Part shown: positions 15,809-25,079 of the stretch, piece after piece
How positions within the stretch are numbered: the stretch's first letter is position 1
Layout of the letters: the number at the start of each line of letters is the position of its first letter
Source of the DNA: an uncultured Bacilli bacterium
GTDB taxonomy: Bacteria; Bacillota_I; Bacilli_A; RF39; UBA660
Assembly (NCBI GenBank): GCA_934148015.1
Contig: CAKPCU010000002.1
Span: 1 to 64,000 of the forward strand
Length of the DNA stretch: 64,000 nt
Direction of reading: 5' to 3'
Program-made: the position numbers and the translations under genes
The notes under the pieces: model-generated
What the model was told of the DNA's origin: nothing
The model's database searches: none
What the model saw: only the letters and a program-made list of their open reading frames with translations

Positions 15809-17095
15809 TTAAGATATCATATTAATAAATTCTTGTAACGTAATACCTTTTTGAATTGGATATCTTGGTATTTTATACTTATTAGAATTTCTAGTAGCTT
15901 TAACATTACCACCTGCAAAAGCTAATTTAAAACCTACTTGCTTTAATAATTCTATAGCATTATCTGAATATGCATAGAATGGATATGCAAATGCTCTATT
16001 TGAATTTAATATACTAACAGAAGCATTAAGATCCTTTAAAACATCTTCATTACTTAAGCATAGCATTTTAGCTCCTCTAGTTACACCACTACAAAATCCT
16101 TCTGTATGCATATCATTAGTATGAGATTCTAATCCTAAATTTTTAGATACGTAATTTGATTTATCCCACCATCCAGTTATTAAAAATAGTGTTGCGTTAA
16201 CATCATATTTTTCTAAAAGTGGAATAAGCTTATTACCATTATGAAAACCAGTACCTGCAGCTCCATCATCTACTGTTAACAAAACACTTCTTGCAGGAAG
16301 ATTGATTTCACCATACATCCAAGCTCTAAACTCTTCCATTGTTAAAGTCTTATAATTATTATCCTTTAAGTACTTTAACTGTTCTTCAAACTTTCTAGTA
16401 CTTATAAATATACTTTGATTACCTTTTTCAGTATTCTCATCATAAAAGAAATGATAATTAAGTACAGCTATACGACTTGCTGATGATCCAATATTTGGTA
16501 AAGACTTCACTTTTTCTTTATATTCAACTTCTCTTTTAATCTCAAAAGAATTATTACTAGTATCACTAACTTTATAAACAACTTCATAATTTCCTTTTTT
16601 ATTCTTATCAATATTATTAGTAACTACAACTTTATCCGTTATATTACCATCATAGTTATCATTTGCTACAAAACCAGGTTCTTTATAGTCATCTCCTACC
16701 GTTAAAGATATCTTACTATTACCTGTTAACGTAATAACTGGATTTACATCATCTATAACCTTAATAGTTCTAGTTAACTCTTTTTTTAAGTTTTCTTTTT
16801 TAACTATATAAGTTAGCTTATACTCCCCTACTTTTTTAGTATCTACACTTCCCTTTACTTTTATATTATTAGTTAAACTTTTATTTCTAAAACTTGCTTT
16901 AGCTCCAAGTTCCTTATACTCTTCATCTAATTTAAGAGTAATAGCTTTATCACCATTTAACTTAATATTTAATTTATTTATATCCAAATATACTTTTTTA
17001 TATAAAACATAACCAGTTACACTTAAAAAAGCAACTATAAAAAGTAATATAATTATAATATAAATTTTTTTATGTTTCTTAAAACTTTCCCTCAC
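15809..17095 (-). CDS. Membrane-anchored polysaccharide deacetylase with two Ig-like domains
   Basis: The 428-residue protein starts at GTG (AGGAG upstream). A basic N-terminus and a membrane anchor lie at about 11-33. Two bacterial Ig-like repeats follow (about 40-110 and 115-195; each has an EL/EPG-A segment and ends in a GxY-xYxV strand). Then a NodB-like domain: LTVDDG near 275 carries the paired Asp residues, HTNDMHTEGF provides histidines, and FAYPFYAY is the late motif. It probably deacetylates peptidoglycan or another wall glycan outside the cell. It is not closely coupled to tyrS, which ends 90 bp upstream. Confidence 0.85.
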   Translation of the reverse strand: MRESFKKHKKIYIIIILLFIVAFLSVTGYVLYKKVYLDINKLNIKLNGDKAITLKLDEEYKELGAKASFRNKSLTNNIKVKGSVDTKKVGEYKLTYIVKKENLKKELTRTIKVIDDVNPVITLTGNSKISLTVGDDYKEPGFVANDNYDGNITDKVVVTNNIDKNKKGNYEVVYKVSDTSNNSFEIKREVEYKEKVKSLPNIGSSASRIAVLNYHFFYDENTEKGNQSIFISTRKFEEQLKYLKDNNYKTLTMEEFRAWMYGEINLPARSVLLTVDDGAAGTGFHNGNKLIPLLEKYDVNATLFLITGWWDKSNYVSKNLGLESHTNDMHTEGFCSGVTRGAKMLCLSNEDVLKDLNASVSILNSNRAFAYPFYAYSDNAIELLKQVGFKLAFAGGNVKATRNSNKYKIPRYPIQKGITLQEFINMIS

Positions 17096-17184
17096 TATTT
17101 ATTTCTCCTTTATTTATCCTTTTTGGTTCAAAGTATTTTTTCTCTATACTTGTTACTACTATATTATTTATTCCATGATCTATT

Positions 17185-18435
17185 TTAGTTATACTTGTTG
17201 GTATTATTTTCTCCTATTTTCCCTATAAAGTTCTTCTTTTTACCACGTTTTATAACTAATATCTCACCATCTATTGCAATATCTTTATTTATTATAAGCT
17301 CTTCATCACTTACTTTTTCATCATTAATAGAGATAGATGATGCCTTTAAGAATTCTCTTGCTTCCCTTTTACTAGAACATATGCCATTATCTATAAGCAT
17401 ATCAATTAGTTTAGTTCCTTCTTTTACATCAAATGAAGGAACATTCTTAAAGCACATTAATATTTCATCTTTTGATAAAGATTTAACATTACCACTAAAT
17501 AATGCTTCACTTATTCTAACTGCTTTTTCATATTCTTCTTTGCCGTGAAGATCAGTTATTACTTCTCTTGCAAGTGCTTTATGTGCCTTTCTTAAATGTG
17601 GATTTTCTAAGTGTTCTTTTTCTATTTCTTCTATTTCCTCTTTACTTAAGAATGTTAACTTTTTTAGGTATTCAATAATCATTGAATCTTCCAAATTTAT
17701 TAGATATTGATATAATTCATAAGAAGAAGTTTTATTTTTATCTAACCATAATGCATTACCCTCTGTTTTACCAAATTTAACACCGTTTGAATCAGTAACA
17801 AGTGGCATAACCATTCCATATAATTCCTTACCAAGTTTTTTTCTAGTAAGTTCTATACCAGATGTGATATTTCCCCACTGGTCTGACCCTGCAACTTGAA
17901 GAGTGCATCCTCTTGTTTCATAAAGATGCATAAAATCAAGTGCTTGAAGTATCATATAAGAAAACTCAGCATATGTAATACCACTTTCCATTCTAGATTT
18001 TACTTTATCTTTTGCAAGCATATAATTAACATTAAAATACTTACCATAATCTCTTAAAAAATCTATTACGTTAATATCTTTAATCCAATCATAGTTATTA
18101 ACAACTTCAAAGCCAAATATATCTTCTGCTTGTTTTTTTAGTCCTTTAAAGTTATGCTCTACTTCTTCTTTAGATATCATAGGACGCTCTGCTGTTGGTT
18201 TAGGATCACCAATAAGTCCAGTTGCACCACCTACTAATAAAAGTGGCTTATGCCCTGCCTTTGCAAGTCTTTTAGATATTAAAAATGATGAATAATGTCC
18301 AATATGCATAGAATCAGCTGTAGGATCTGTTCCTATATAAAACGTTAAACTTTCATTATTTAATTTATCAATTAATTTTTCATCAGAAATATCTTGTATT
18401 AATCCTCTCCATTTTAAATCTTCATATAATGTCAT
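17185..18435 (-). CDS. tyrS: Tyrosyl-tRNA synthetase
   Basis: This is a 416-residue class I synthetase. The HIGH motif is intact at 44-47 (DSMHIGHYSS), the tyrosine-binding segment GSDQWGNITSG is present, and the KMSKS equivalent is KFGKTEG. A C-terminal S4-like RNA-binding domain starts about 345 (LIDMLIDNGICSSKREAREF). An AAGGAGGAG site precedes the ATG. Expression is controlled by the T-box leader directly upstream. Confidence 0.96.
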   Translation of the reverse strand: MTLYEDLKWRGLIQDISDEKLIDKLNNESLTFYIGTDPTADSMHIGHYSSFLISKRLAKAGHKPLLLVGGATGLIGDPKPTAERPMISKEEVEHNFKGLKKQAEDIFGFEVVNNYDWIKDINVIDFLRDYGKYFNVNYMLAKDKVKSRMESGITYAEFSYMILQALDFMHLYETRGCTLQVAGSDQWGNITSGIELTRKKLGKELYGMVMPLVTDSNGVKFGKTEGNALWLDKNKTSSYELYQYLINLEDSMIIEYLKKLTFLSKEEIEEIEKEHLENPHLRKAHKALAREVITDLHGKEEYEKAVRISEALFSGNVKSLSKDEILMCFKNVPSFDVKEGTKLIDMLIDNGICSSKREAREFLKASSISINDEKVSDEELIINKDIAIDGEILVIKRGKKKNFIGKIGENNTNKYN

Positions 18436-18452
18436 AATCTTTCTCCTCCTTA

Positions 18453-18600
18453 TTAAAAAAAACTCATCCTAATTAAAGGATGAACTTATATGTCCACGGT
18501 ACCACCTTTGTTCTAGATTAATAATCTAGCACTTAGTTAAAGTTAACGCCTATATTACGTTTTAGCTCCAGAGTCGTAAATTCTTTCATCACTAACACTT
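18453..18600 (-). promoter_or_regulatory. Compact T-box leader of tyrS
   Basis: Read on the minus strand, the T-box core AAGGTGGTACCGTG is at 18508-18495. It is preceded by stem III (CTAGATT/AATCTAG) and followed by a terminator stem at 18463-18484 with a T-run at 18453-18462. From the predicted transcript start near 18596 to the core is only about 90 nt, much less than a canonical stem I plus stem III. A UAC lies at the base of a short TTACG/CGTAA stem and may be the Tyr specifier, but I cannot assign it firmly. Confidence 0.8.
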
Positions 18601-18602
18601 AT

Positions 18603-18631
18603 ATTTTATATTTATTTTTAGTCAATGTCAA
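18603..18631 (-). promoter_or_regulatory. Promoter of the tyrS T-box leader
   Basis: On the minus strand TTGACA (18631-18626), a 17-bp spacer and TAAAAT (18608-18603) form a near-consensus promoter. It overlaps the end of the upstream YlbF-family gene. Confidence 0.75.
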
Positions 18632-18950
18632 TAAATAATATACTTTTAAAATATTTATCAAAATTATCACTTATCATATATAGTTTTTCTTCTAACTCTT
18701 CTTTAATAATTAAATAACTTTGATATAAAGGAATAGAATATAATTTATCATACATTTTCTTTAAATCTTTTTCTATTTTTTTATCTTTATTATTAGTAGC
18801 TATTTTTTGCATTCTTTTAATATCTTTTATTAAAGCAGTTATTTCATTATTATTTTTTAACTTTTCTTTTACTTTAACATAATCTTTATATAATTTAGAC
18901 ATCTTTATATCAGAAAATAAAAGGTCAATTTCATCTTTTATCTCATTCAT
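18618..18950 (-). CDS. YlbF/YmcA-family (RicA/RicF-type) regulator of RNA processing
   Basis: This 110-residue, almost entirely helical protein overlaps miaB by 8 bp, exactly where ymcA (ricA) sits in Bacillus. YlbF, YmcA and YaaT form the Ric complex that binds Fe-S clusters and directs RNase Y cleavage in B. subtilis. No conserved cysteines are visible here, so the Fe-S role may be missing. The family call rests on size, helical pattern and gene order. Confidence 0.7.
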   Translation of the reverse strand: MNEIKDEIDLLFSDIKMSKLYKDYVKVKEKLKNNNEITALIKDIKRMQKIATNNKDKKIEKDLKKMYDKLYSIPLYQSYLIIKEELEEKLYMISDNFDKYFKSILFIDID

Positions 18951-20370
18951 TTATTTCACCATCTAAACTCCAAGTTTTGGCATCAGTTATTTTTACATCA
19001 ACTATTTTTCCAATATAGCTTTTATCTGCTTTTACATTTACTAATTTCATAGTATCAGTATATCCCGCTAACATGTTTTCATCTTTTTCACTAACATTTT
19101 CTAATAACACTTTAACGGTTTTACCAACTAATCTTAAATTAGCTTCTTTAGCATATTTATTTATAACTTCATTTAACTTATGTAATCTATTATTTTTTTC
19201 TTCTATAGGTACATCATCTTTCATTTTAGCAGCTGGAGTACCTTCTCTTGGAGAATATATAAATGTAAATGCAGAATCATATTTACATTCACGAGCTAGC
19301 TTTAAAGTTTCTTCGAAATCACAACTCGTCTCACCTGGAAAACCAACTATTATATCCGTTGTAATAGATGAAGACTCTCCTAACTTTTCTCTTATTTTTT
19401 TATAAAGTTCTAAATATGATTCTTTTGTATAACGTCTTCCCATAAGTTTTAAAATTCTAGATGAACCAGACTGTACAGGCAAATGAATATAGTTACAAAT
19501 ATTATCATATTTTTGAATTACATCTATCATGTTATCAGTAAAATCCCAAGGATGACTAGTTACAAATCTTACTCTATCAATACCTGTTTTAGCAACATCT
19601 TCAAGTAAGTTTTCCATTTTATAATCTAAGTCTTTAAAATCTTTACCATATGCATTAACATTTTGACCTAATAGTGTTACTTCTTTATATCCATTTTCTT
19701 TTAAATTTTTAACTTCTTCTATTATATCACGAGGAAGTCTACTTCTTTGTTTTCCTCTTGTATATGGTACTATACAGTACGTACAAAACTTATCACAACC
19801 ATACATAATATTTACCCAAGCTTTTATTTTAGAATCTCTTTTAGCTGGAAGACCTTCTATAACATTACCTTCATTTGATAAAACATTCACTTCTAACTTT
19901 TTAGAGTTTAAATGTTCTTCTAATATTTGTGGTAATTTATGAATATTATGAGTACCAAATACAAAATCCATCCATTTATATTTATCTAATATTTCATCCA
20001 CAACGCTTTCTTCTTGACTCATACAACCAGCAAGTCCAACTATTAAGTCTTTCTTTTCTTCTTTTAAATGTTTAATTCTACCTAACATACCAAACGTTTT
20101 ATTATGAGCATTTTCTCTTATAGCACAAGTATTTAATATTATTAAATCAGCATCTAAATAATTATCAGTCTTTGTATATTTTAAATCTTCTAGTATAGCC
20201 ATAATTACTTCACTATCATGTTCATTCATTTGACAACCGTATGTTTTAACATAATACTTTTTATTTAGACCAATATTTTTTACTTTATCCGGTATAACAT
20301 ATTCATTTCTTAATATATTAATGTCTTCATTAGTTCTTTTTTTAGCTTCTTTTAAATTTGGTTTTAACAT
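18943..20370 (-). CDS. miaB: tRNA-2-methylthio-N6-dimethylallyladenosine synthase
   Basis: The 475-residue radical-SAM methylthiotransferase has an N-terminal UPF0004 domain with YGCQMNEHDSE and two further cysteines, the radical-SAM cluster motif CDKFCTYC (CxxxCxxC), and a C-terminal TRAM domain. MiaB adds the methylthio group to i6A37 of tRNAs reading UNN codons. It leads the miaB - YlbF-family pair. The start lies in a region of weak ribosome binding sequence (GAGGGAG). Confidence 0.95.
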   Translation of the reverse strand: MLKPNLKEAKKRTNEDINILRNEYVIPDKVKNIGLNKKYYVKTYGCQMNEHDSEVIMAILEDLKYTKTDNYLDADLIILNTCAIRENAHNKTFGMLGRIKHLKEEKKDLIVGLAGCMSQEESVVDEILDKYKWMDFVFGTHNIHKLPQILEEHLNSKKLEVNVLSNEGNVIEGLPAKRDSKIKAWVNIMYGCDKFCTYCIVPYTRGKQRSRLPRDIIEEVKNLKENGYKEVTLLGQNVNAYGKDFKDLDYKMENLLEDVAKTGIDRVRFVTSHPWDFTDNMIDVIQKYDNICNYIHLPVQSGSSRILKLMGRRYTKESYLELYKKIREKLGESSSITTDIIVGFPGETSCDFEETLKLARECKYDSAFTFIYSPREGTPAAKMKDDVPIEEKNNRLHKLNEVINKYAKEANLRLVGKTVKVLLENVSEKDENMLAGYTDTMKLVNVKADKSYIGKIVDVKITDAKTWSLDGEINE

Positions 20371-20415
20371 AAAACTCCCTCATTTCTACTTACAGATTAT
20401 ATCATAAATATATAT

Positions 20416-20441
20416 AAAAAGTAAGAAACTTCTTACTTTTT
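20416..20441 (-). terminator. Terminator of the LRR membrane protein gene
   Basis: AAAAAGTAAGAA/TTCTTACTTTTT with a 2-nt spacer includes the stop codon at 20433. It has T-rich arms on both strands. Confidence 0.7.
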
Positions 20442-22241
20442 CTTACTCTTCTTTATCTTTAATAACATATTAACTATTATAAGAGAAAGTATAACAGCTG
20501 TTAAGCTAAGTAATAATATAATTATATTACGATTACTATTTCTCTTACTTAAACTTCTTAATTTAGCATCAATAGCATTATATTTATCTTCAATTCTTGT
20601 CGTTGTTTTAGTAGTTGTAGTATCACTTTCAGTTTTAGGTATAAAATCATCTATTTTCTTATTCGTAGTATTAGTAGTACCATTTTTAGATACTTCTTTT
20701 GTGGTTGCTTTTTTATCTTCTGTTTTATCTTCTTCTTTTTTAGTAGTAGTAACAATATTTTTATCAACAACATTTATAGTATAAGTCTTTATAATTTCTC
20801 CATTATATTTAACTAATAGTTTACCATCTTTTACTTCTTTTTCACAATTTGTCGTTGTAACAGATGCAAAATCATCATTTTTCTTAGTAGTATTAATAAC
20901 ACCATCTACTACTTCATAACCATCAAAGTTAATTCTTAATTTTTTATATTCTCTCCAACAAGTCCAATTATCATCGTTGCATAATATAGATATTTTATCA
21001 TCTGTTTCATACATAAAGGAACCATCTCCATATTCTTGAAGCAGTTCTTTTGTTTCAAGTTCGCGAGATTGAAAGTAAGCTTTTATGTCATTTTGATCAT
21101 TATTTTCAAATAAAATATAATCTTTTAATAAGTCGTGCTTATCAGAATATATAAACATTGCCCTAAGTTTTTCAACTCTTTTACCACTTATTTTAACATA
21201 TACGTTAAGCTCGTCTTGCTCTATTTCACAATTTGTTAAATTCAAATACTTTTGATCTATATTATCATTTAACACATAAATAGAATATCCTTGATCATAA
21301 TCCCCAACAATATATGTATCTGATGAAAAATTAGCAATTTTGTATGTTGCAAGAGTATTATTATCATATGTTATTTGAATTTCATCATAATTATCATTAG
21401 TATATGATACTTCTCCTTTATTTACTTTTATCTTATTAAGTATTGTATCTTTATTAGTTTCATCTTGAGTAAAAATATACCCATCTATAATTGACCAATC
21501 ACTATCATCCAAAGTAACTTTTAACGGTTCTGATTCATCTTCTATAACATTTACTTTAAAACTAAACAAATACCCAAAAGTATCATTTTCTGCATTAAGT
21601 GTTGTGGTTCCTGAACTTAGTCCAGTTATATCATTACCATCAAAACTTATAATACTTTCATCATAAACATATTTAACATCATATCCAGAAGGTAAATAAA
21701 CATGAGACCCTAAATTTTTAACATCTCCTTTTTTTATGGTAATATCTTGAAATGCGTTACTTTTAAATGCATTAATCAAGTTAATCGATTTTAAATTAGT
21801 ATTATATTCCAAATCCAAACCATATAAACTATTATTTGATAAATCTATTTCTTCAAGTAGTTTATTAAAACTAAAATTAACATCATTTATTTTGTTATCC
21901 CTTAAATTAACACTTTTTAAATTAGTAAAATATTCTATTTCATTTACTTTTTCTATATCATATCGACTACAGTCTAAATAAGTTAACTCTTTAGCATCAT
22001 CTGGTAAATCATCATACCAAGTAAGTGATGTTCCTCTAAAATCATTATAATTATCTATAACACACCTATAAAAATTTTCATCATCAAATCCTTTAGCAGA
22101 AGATGGAAGATCACCTTTTAATCTATATGAATTCATATTGTAAAGAACAAATGTTGTAAGTAATAGTACTAGTGCTATTACAGCTATTTTCTTTTTATTA
22201 TCTAATATTACTTTTCTTAGAAAAGACATAATTCTTTGCAT
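20433..22241 (-). CDS. Large LRR-containing surface protein with two membrane anchors
   Basis: This 602-residue protein has an N-terminal membrane segment at about 17-36. A short leucine-rich repeat region follows at roughly 85-155 (repeats such as LKSVNLRDNKINDV and LEEIDLSNNSLYGL). A bacterial Ig-like stretch follows, ending near 235. Then come several strand-rich repeats that each include a YDN/YTND-type segment. A Thr/Lys-rich low-complexity linker at about 505-560 leads to a second membrane helix near 573-593 and a Lys-rich tail. Function is unknown; surface exposure and adhesion are inferences from architecture. It lies 24 bp upstream-to-downstream of ddl and may share its transcript. 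Confidence 0.7.
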   Translation of the reverse strand: MQRIMSFLRKVILDNKKKIAVIALVLLLTTFVLYNMNSYRLKGDLPSSAKGFDDENFYRCVIDNYNDFRGTSLTWYDDLPDDAKELTYLDCSRYDIEKVNEIEYFTNLKSVNLRDNKINDVNFSFNKLLEEIDLSNNSLYGLDLEYNTNLKSINLINAFKSNAFQDITIKKGDVKNLGSHVYLPSGYDVKYVYDESIISFDGNDITGLSSGTTTLNAENDTFGYLFSFKVNVIEDESEPLKVTLDDSDWSIIDGYIFTQDETNKDTILNKIKVNKGEVSYTNDNYDEIQITYDNNTLATYKIANFSSDTYIVGDYDQGYSIYVLNDNIDQKYLNLTNCEIEQDELNVYVKISGKRVEKLRAMFIYSDKHDLLKDYILFENNDQNDIKAYFQSRELETKELLQEYGDGSFMYETDDKISILCNDDNWTCWREYKKLRINFDGYEVVDGVINTTKKNDDFASVTTTNCEKEVKDGKLLVKYNGEIIKTYTINVVDKNIVTTTKKEEDKTEDKKATTKEVSKNGTTNTTNKKIDDFIPKTESDTTTTKTTTRIEDKYNAIDAKLRSLSKRNSNRNIIILLLSLTAVILSLIIVNMLLKIKKSKKK

Positions 22242-22265
22242 AAAACTTTATTTCCTTTCACTTAT

Positions 22266-23462
22266 CTACCTTAATTTACCTTTTAGTCCTTTAACTCCTT
22301 TAGACCCATTAAAACCTGATAATATGTTAGAATCAAACTTAGTTGTTTTCTTTAACTTATTTTTATAACGTTTAACAGCTATGTTTATCATATCATCTAA
22401 TAATTCATCATACTCTTTATTAAGAGGCGTCCATAAGTAAAATGATAAACTACCAGGTATAGAATTAAGTTCATTTACATAAAACTCACTTCTTTTTTTA
22501 TCATATAAATAATCTATTCTAACAACACCAGATGCTCCTAATGCCTTAAATACCTTTTTAGAAGTTTCATATATCTTTTTAGTAACATTCTCTGGTATAT
22601 TAGCTGGAATTATGCGACTAGCTGATACCATTCCTTTAGAAGATGAAATTCCTTTTTTAGAACCAGAACCAATATATTTATCATTAAATGATAATATTTC
22701 ATCATGCCCCATAACTTGTTCTATAACAGATGTTTGACAATAAAGATTAGAACCTAAAACACTACAATTAAGTTCTGTCATATTTTCAATTACTTCTTCT
22801 ATTAGTATCTTATCATCATATTTAATTGCATCATTTATAGCACTTTTTACTTCTTCTTCATTTTTAGCAATATTAATTCCTATGCTACTACCTTGTCTTG
22901 CAGGTTTTACTATAACAGGATAACCTATTTTCTCTATATTATTTAAAACTGTTTTTTCATCGTTTAAGAAGTCATTTTCATAAAACCAAGTATATTTAGG
23001 TATAGGTATATTTTCAGATTCAAGAATTTGTTTTTGAAACACTTTATCTTGTCCAACGGTGCATCCATAAATGTCACTACCTGTATATGGTACACCTAAT
23101 ACTTCAAGCATTCCCTCTATATTTCCATCTTCCATATTATATCCATGAACTGCTGGAATAACTATATCAACTTCTCTTATTGTTCTTTTAAATATACCCT
23201 TTTTATTTTGAAGAACTAAAACCCCATCTTTACTATACATAACAACGTTAGTACAATAACGTTTAAGCAAAGATGTATCTTTATAAATTTCAATATCTTT
23301 TAATGCATCTCCTGTATATATTTCGTTTTCTTTATTAAAATATATAGGCACAACATCATATTTTTCCTTATTTAAATATCCCATTGCTTGAACAGCTGTT
23401 ATTATACTAACTTCATGTTCTGTTGTTTTCCCCCCATATAACACACCAACTCTTATTTTCAT
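22266..23462 (-). CDS. ddl: D-alanine--D-alanine ligase (long form)
   Basis: The 398-residue ATP-grasp ligase begins RVGVLYGGKTTEHEVS. It has VHGYNMEDGNIEGMLE, GYPVIVKPARQGSSIGI in the ATP-binding core, and late metal residues in YVNELNSIPGSL. The omega-loop region reads KYIGSGSKKG; it lacks the usual Ddl KY-x-D pattern, so specificity for D-Ala versus D-Lac or D-Ser cannot be settled. It is 40-50 residues longer than standard, with a basic Gly/Lys tail. It supplies dipeptide for MurF, encoded 14 bp upstream. Confidence 0.88.
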   Translation of the reverse strand: MKIRVGVLYGGKTTEHEVSIITAVQAMGYLNKEKYDVVPIYFNKENEIYTGDALKDIEIYKDTSLLKRYCTNVVMYSKDGVLVLQNKKGIFKRTIREVDIVIPAVHGYNMEDGNIEGMLEVLGVPYTGSDIYGCTVGQDKVFQKQILESENIPIPKYTWFYENDFLNDEKTVLNNIEKIGYPVIVKPARQGSSIGINIAKNEEEVKSAINDAIKYDDKILIEEVIENMTELNCSVLGSNLYCQTSVIEQVMGHDEILSFNDKYIGSGSKKGISSSKGMVSASRIIPANIPENVTKKIYETSKKVFKALGASGVVRIDYLYDKKRSEFYVNELNSIPGSLSFYLWTPLNKEYDELLDDMINIAVKRYKNKLKKTTKFDSNILSGFNGSKGVKGLKGKLR

Positions 23463-23475
23463 TATTTATCAACTC

Positions 23476-25068
23476 CTATTCATTATACATATCTGGTAAA
23501 TCATTTTCTATTAAAACATAAGACTGCTTATTTAATGATAATTTCTTAACTTGTTTAAATCCATCATTAGTATTTTTTACTACATATATATTTTTGCTAT
23601 CAAAATCAGCTTCTTTCAATCCATCCATAATAGGTTTAGTTATTTTTTCTCCTACTAATATAACTATATCACATGTGTTTTTCATATGCATACCAAACTC
23701 TTTATTTAACTCATATGATTCACACCCAAGTTCTACCATTCCAGGTGTCATAACTATTCTTTGCCCTTCCATATTCTTCAACACATCAAGTGCCATTTTA
23801 GAACCAACTGGATTTGAATTATAAGAATCATCTATATATGTAATATTACCAGCATTTCTTATTTCTAATCTATGTTCAACTGGTTTTACTCCAATAACAG
23901 CTCTTTGCATTTGTTCTATTGATAACCCAAATTCTTTAGCAAGTGCAAGTGATGACAAAATATTATAAATATTATTATATCCTAATAATTTAGTTGTAAA
24001 TCTATATTTATTGCTATCCCCTTTAAACGTAACATCAAACGTAGTTCCTACATTGGATGTTTTAATAGAAGACGCATAAACATCAACATCCTTATTATCA
24101 ATACCTATCCAAATAATTTTACAATTATTTTTTAAATTATAATTAACTTGCAACTCATCATCACCATTTAAAACACCTATACCATCTTCTGGAAGATTTT
24201 CAATGAGTTCAAATTTACCCTTTATAATATTTTCTTGTGATCCAAATATTTCTATATGAGCCTTTCCTATCCTTGTTAAAATACCATATTTAGGCTTAAC
24301 TAATTTACAAAGTTCTTCTATTTCTCCAACTTTATATGCACCCATCTCCGCTATTAAAATATCATCAAACTTATCTAAATAATTATTAACAGTAATAATA
24401 AGTCCATATGGTGTATTAAAATTCTTAGGTGATGCTAAAGAATTATATTTAATATTTAAAATATCATTTAATATGTTTTTACTACTTGTTTTACCATAGC
24501 TACCAGTTATACCTATAACTTTTAAATTATTCATAGAATCTAATTTTTTAACAGCTTTACTTTTATATGATAAATAAACAAGTTTTTCAATTGGTTTGTT
24601 TATTATAATAGATAATATAATTACTAAAGGAATTAATAAATTGTATATAAATAATAATAAATATATAGTGTTTTTATTACTTATACCTTTAGCAAATAAC
24701 ACAAATATTAAAAATAATAAAGTATTAGTAAATATTAACCTTTTTACTCTGCTTGTAACTTTAAAGGATAATTTAGTTATGTTTTTTCTATCGTTTTTAT
24801 ACATAACTAAAAATATAATAAATGATACTATAAAAATATATAACCCTATAATGAAACTATAATTTAATTTTAATAGATTTATTATTATGAGCGTTAATAT
24901 AACAACAAGTTCGCACTTTGTATAATCTTTAAAACTTTTCAATTCCCTTAAGGTCCACTTTAAAAACCTGTTATCATCATTATATAGATTTTGCTGTGCC
25001 ATATGTAAATTTTTCTTATAGCTATACAAAAATAGCATCATAAATGTTATTAAACTTATATAAAACAT
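23476..25068 (-). CDS. murF: MurF-type ligase with an N-terminal membrane domain
   Basis: In this 530-residue protein the first 160 residues hold about five hydrophobic helices (1-15, 52-68, 70-90, 112-128, 134-157). A Mur-ligase domain follows: P-loop GITGSYGKTS at 186-195, EMGAYKVGEI, and HRLEIRNAGNITYIDDSYNSN in the C-terminal part. MurF adds D-Ala-D-Ala to UDP-MurNAc-tripeptide. Classical MurF is soluble, so the membrane domain is unusual but known in some Bacillota Mur-ligase homologues. It lies between the hydrolase and ddl genes in one operon. Confidence 0.85.
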   Translation of the reverse strand: MFYISLITFMMLFLYSYKKNLHMAQQNLYNDDNRFLKWTLRELKSFKDYTKCELVVILTLIIINLLKLNYSFIIGLYIFIVSFIIFLVMYKNDRKNITKLSFKVTSRVKRLIFTNTLLFLIFVLFAKGISNKNTIYLLLFIYNLLIPLVIILSIIINKPIEKLVYLSYKSKAVKKLDSMNNLKVIGITGSYGKTSSKNILNDILNIKYNSLASPKNFNTPYGLIITVNNYLDKFDDILIAEMGAYKVGEIEELCKLVKPKYGILTRIGKAHIEIFGSQENIIKGKFELIENLPEDGIGVLNGDDELQVNYNLKNNCKIIWIGIDNKDVDVYASSIKTSNVGTTFDVTFKGDSNKYRFTTKLLGYNNIYNILSSLALAKEFGLSIEQMQRAVIGVKPVEHRLEIRNAGNITYIDDSYNSNPVGSKMALDVLKNMEGQRIVMTPGMVELGCESYELNKEFGMHMKNTCDIVILVGEKITKPIMDGLKEADFDSKNIYVVKNTNDGFKQVKKLSLNKQSYVLIENDLPDMYNE

Positions 25069-25079
25069 AAACTTCCTCC

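Noticed and set aside
17079..17213. Open minus-strand frame of about 44 codons between tyrS and the deacetylase gene
   Set aside because: The peptide looks protein-like and follows an AGGAG, but no ATG, GTG or TTG start is available (ATA ATA sits at the expected place). It is kept only as a possible decayed gene.
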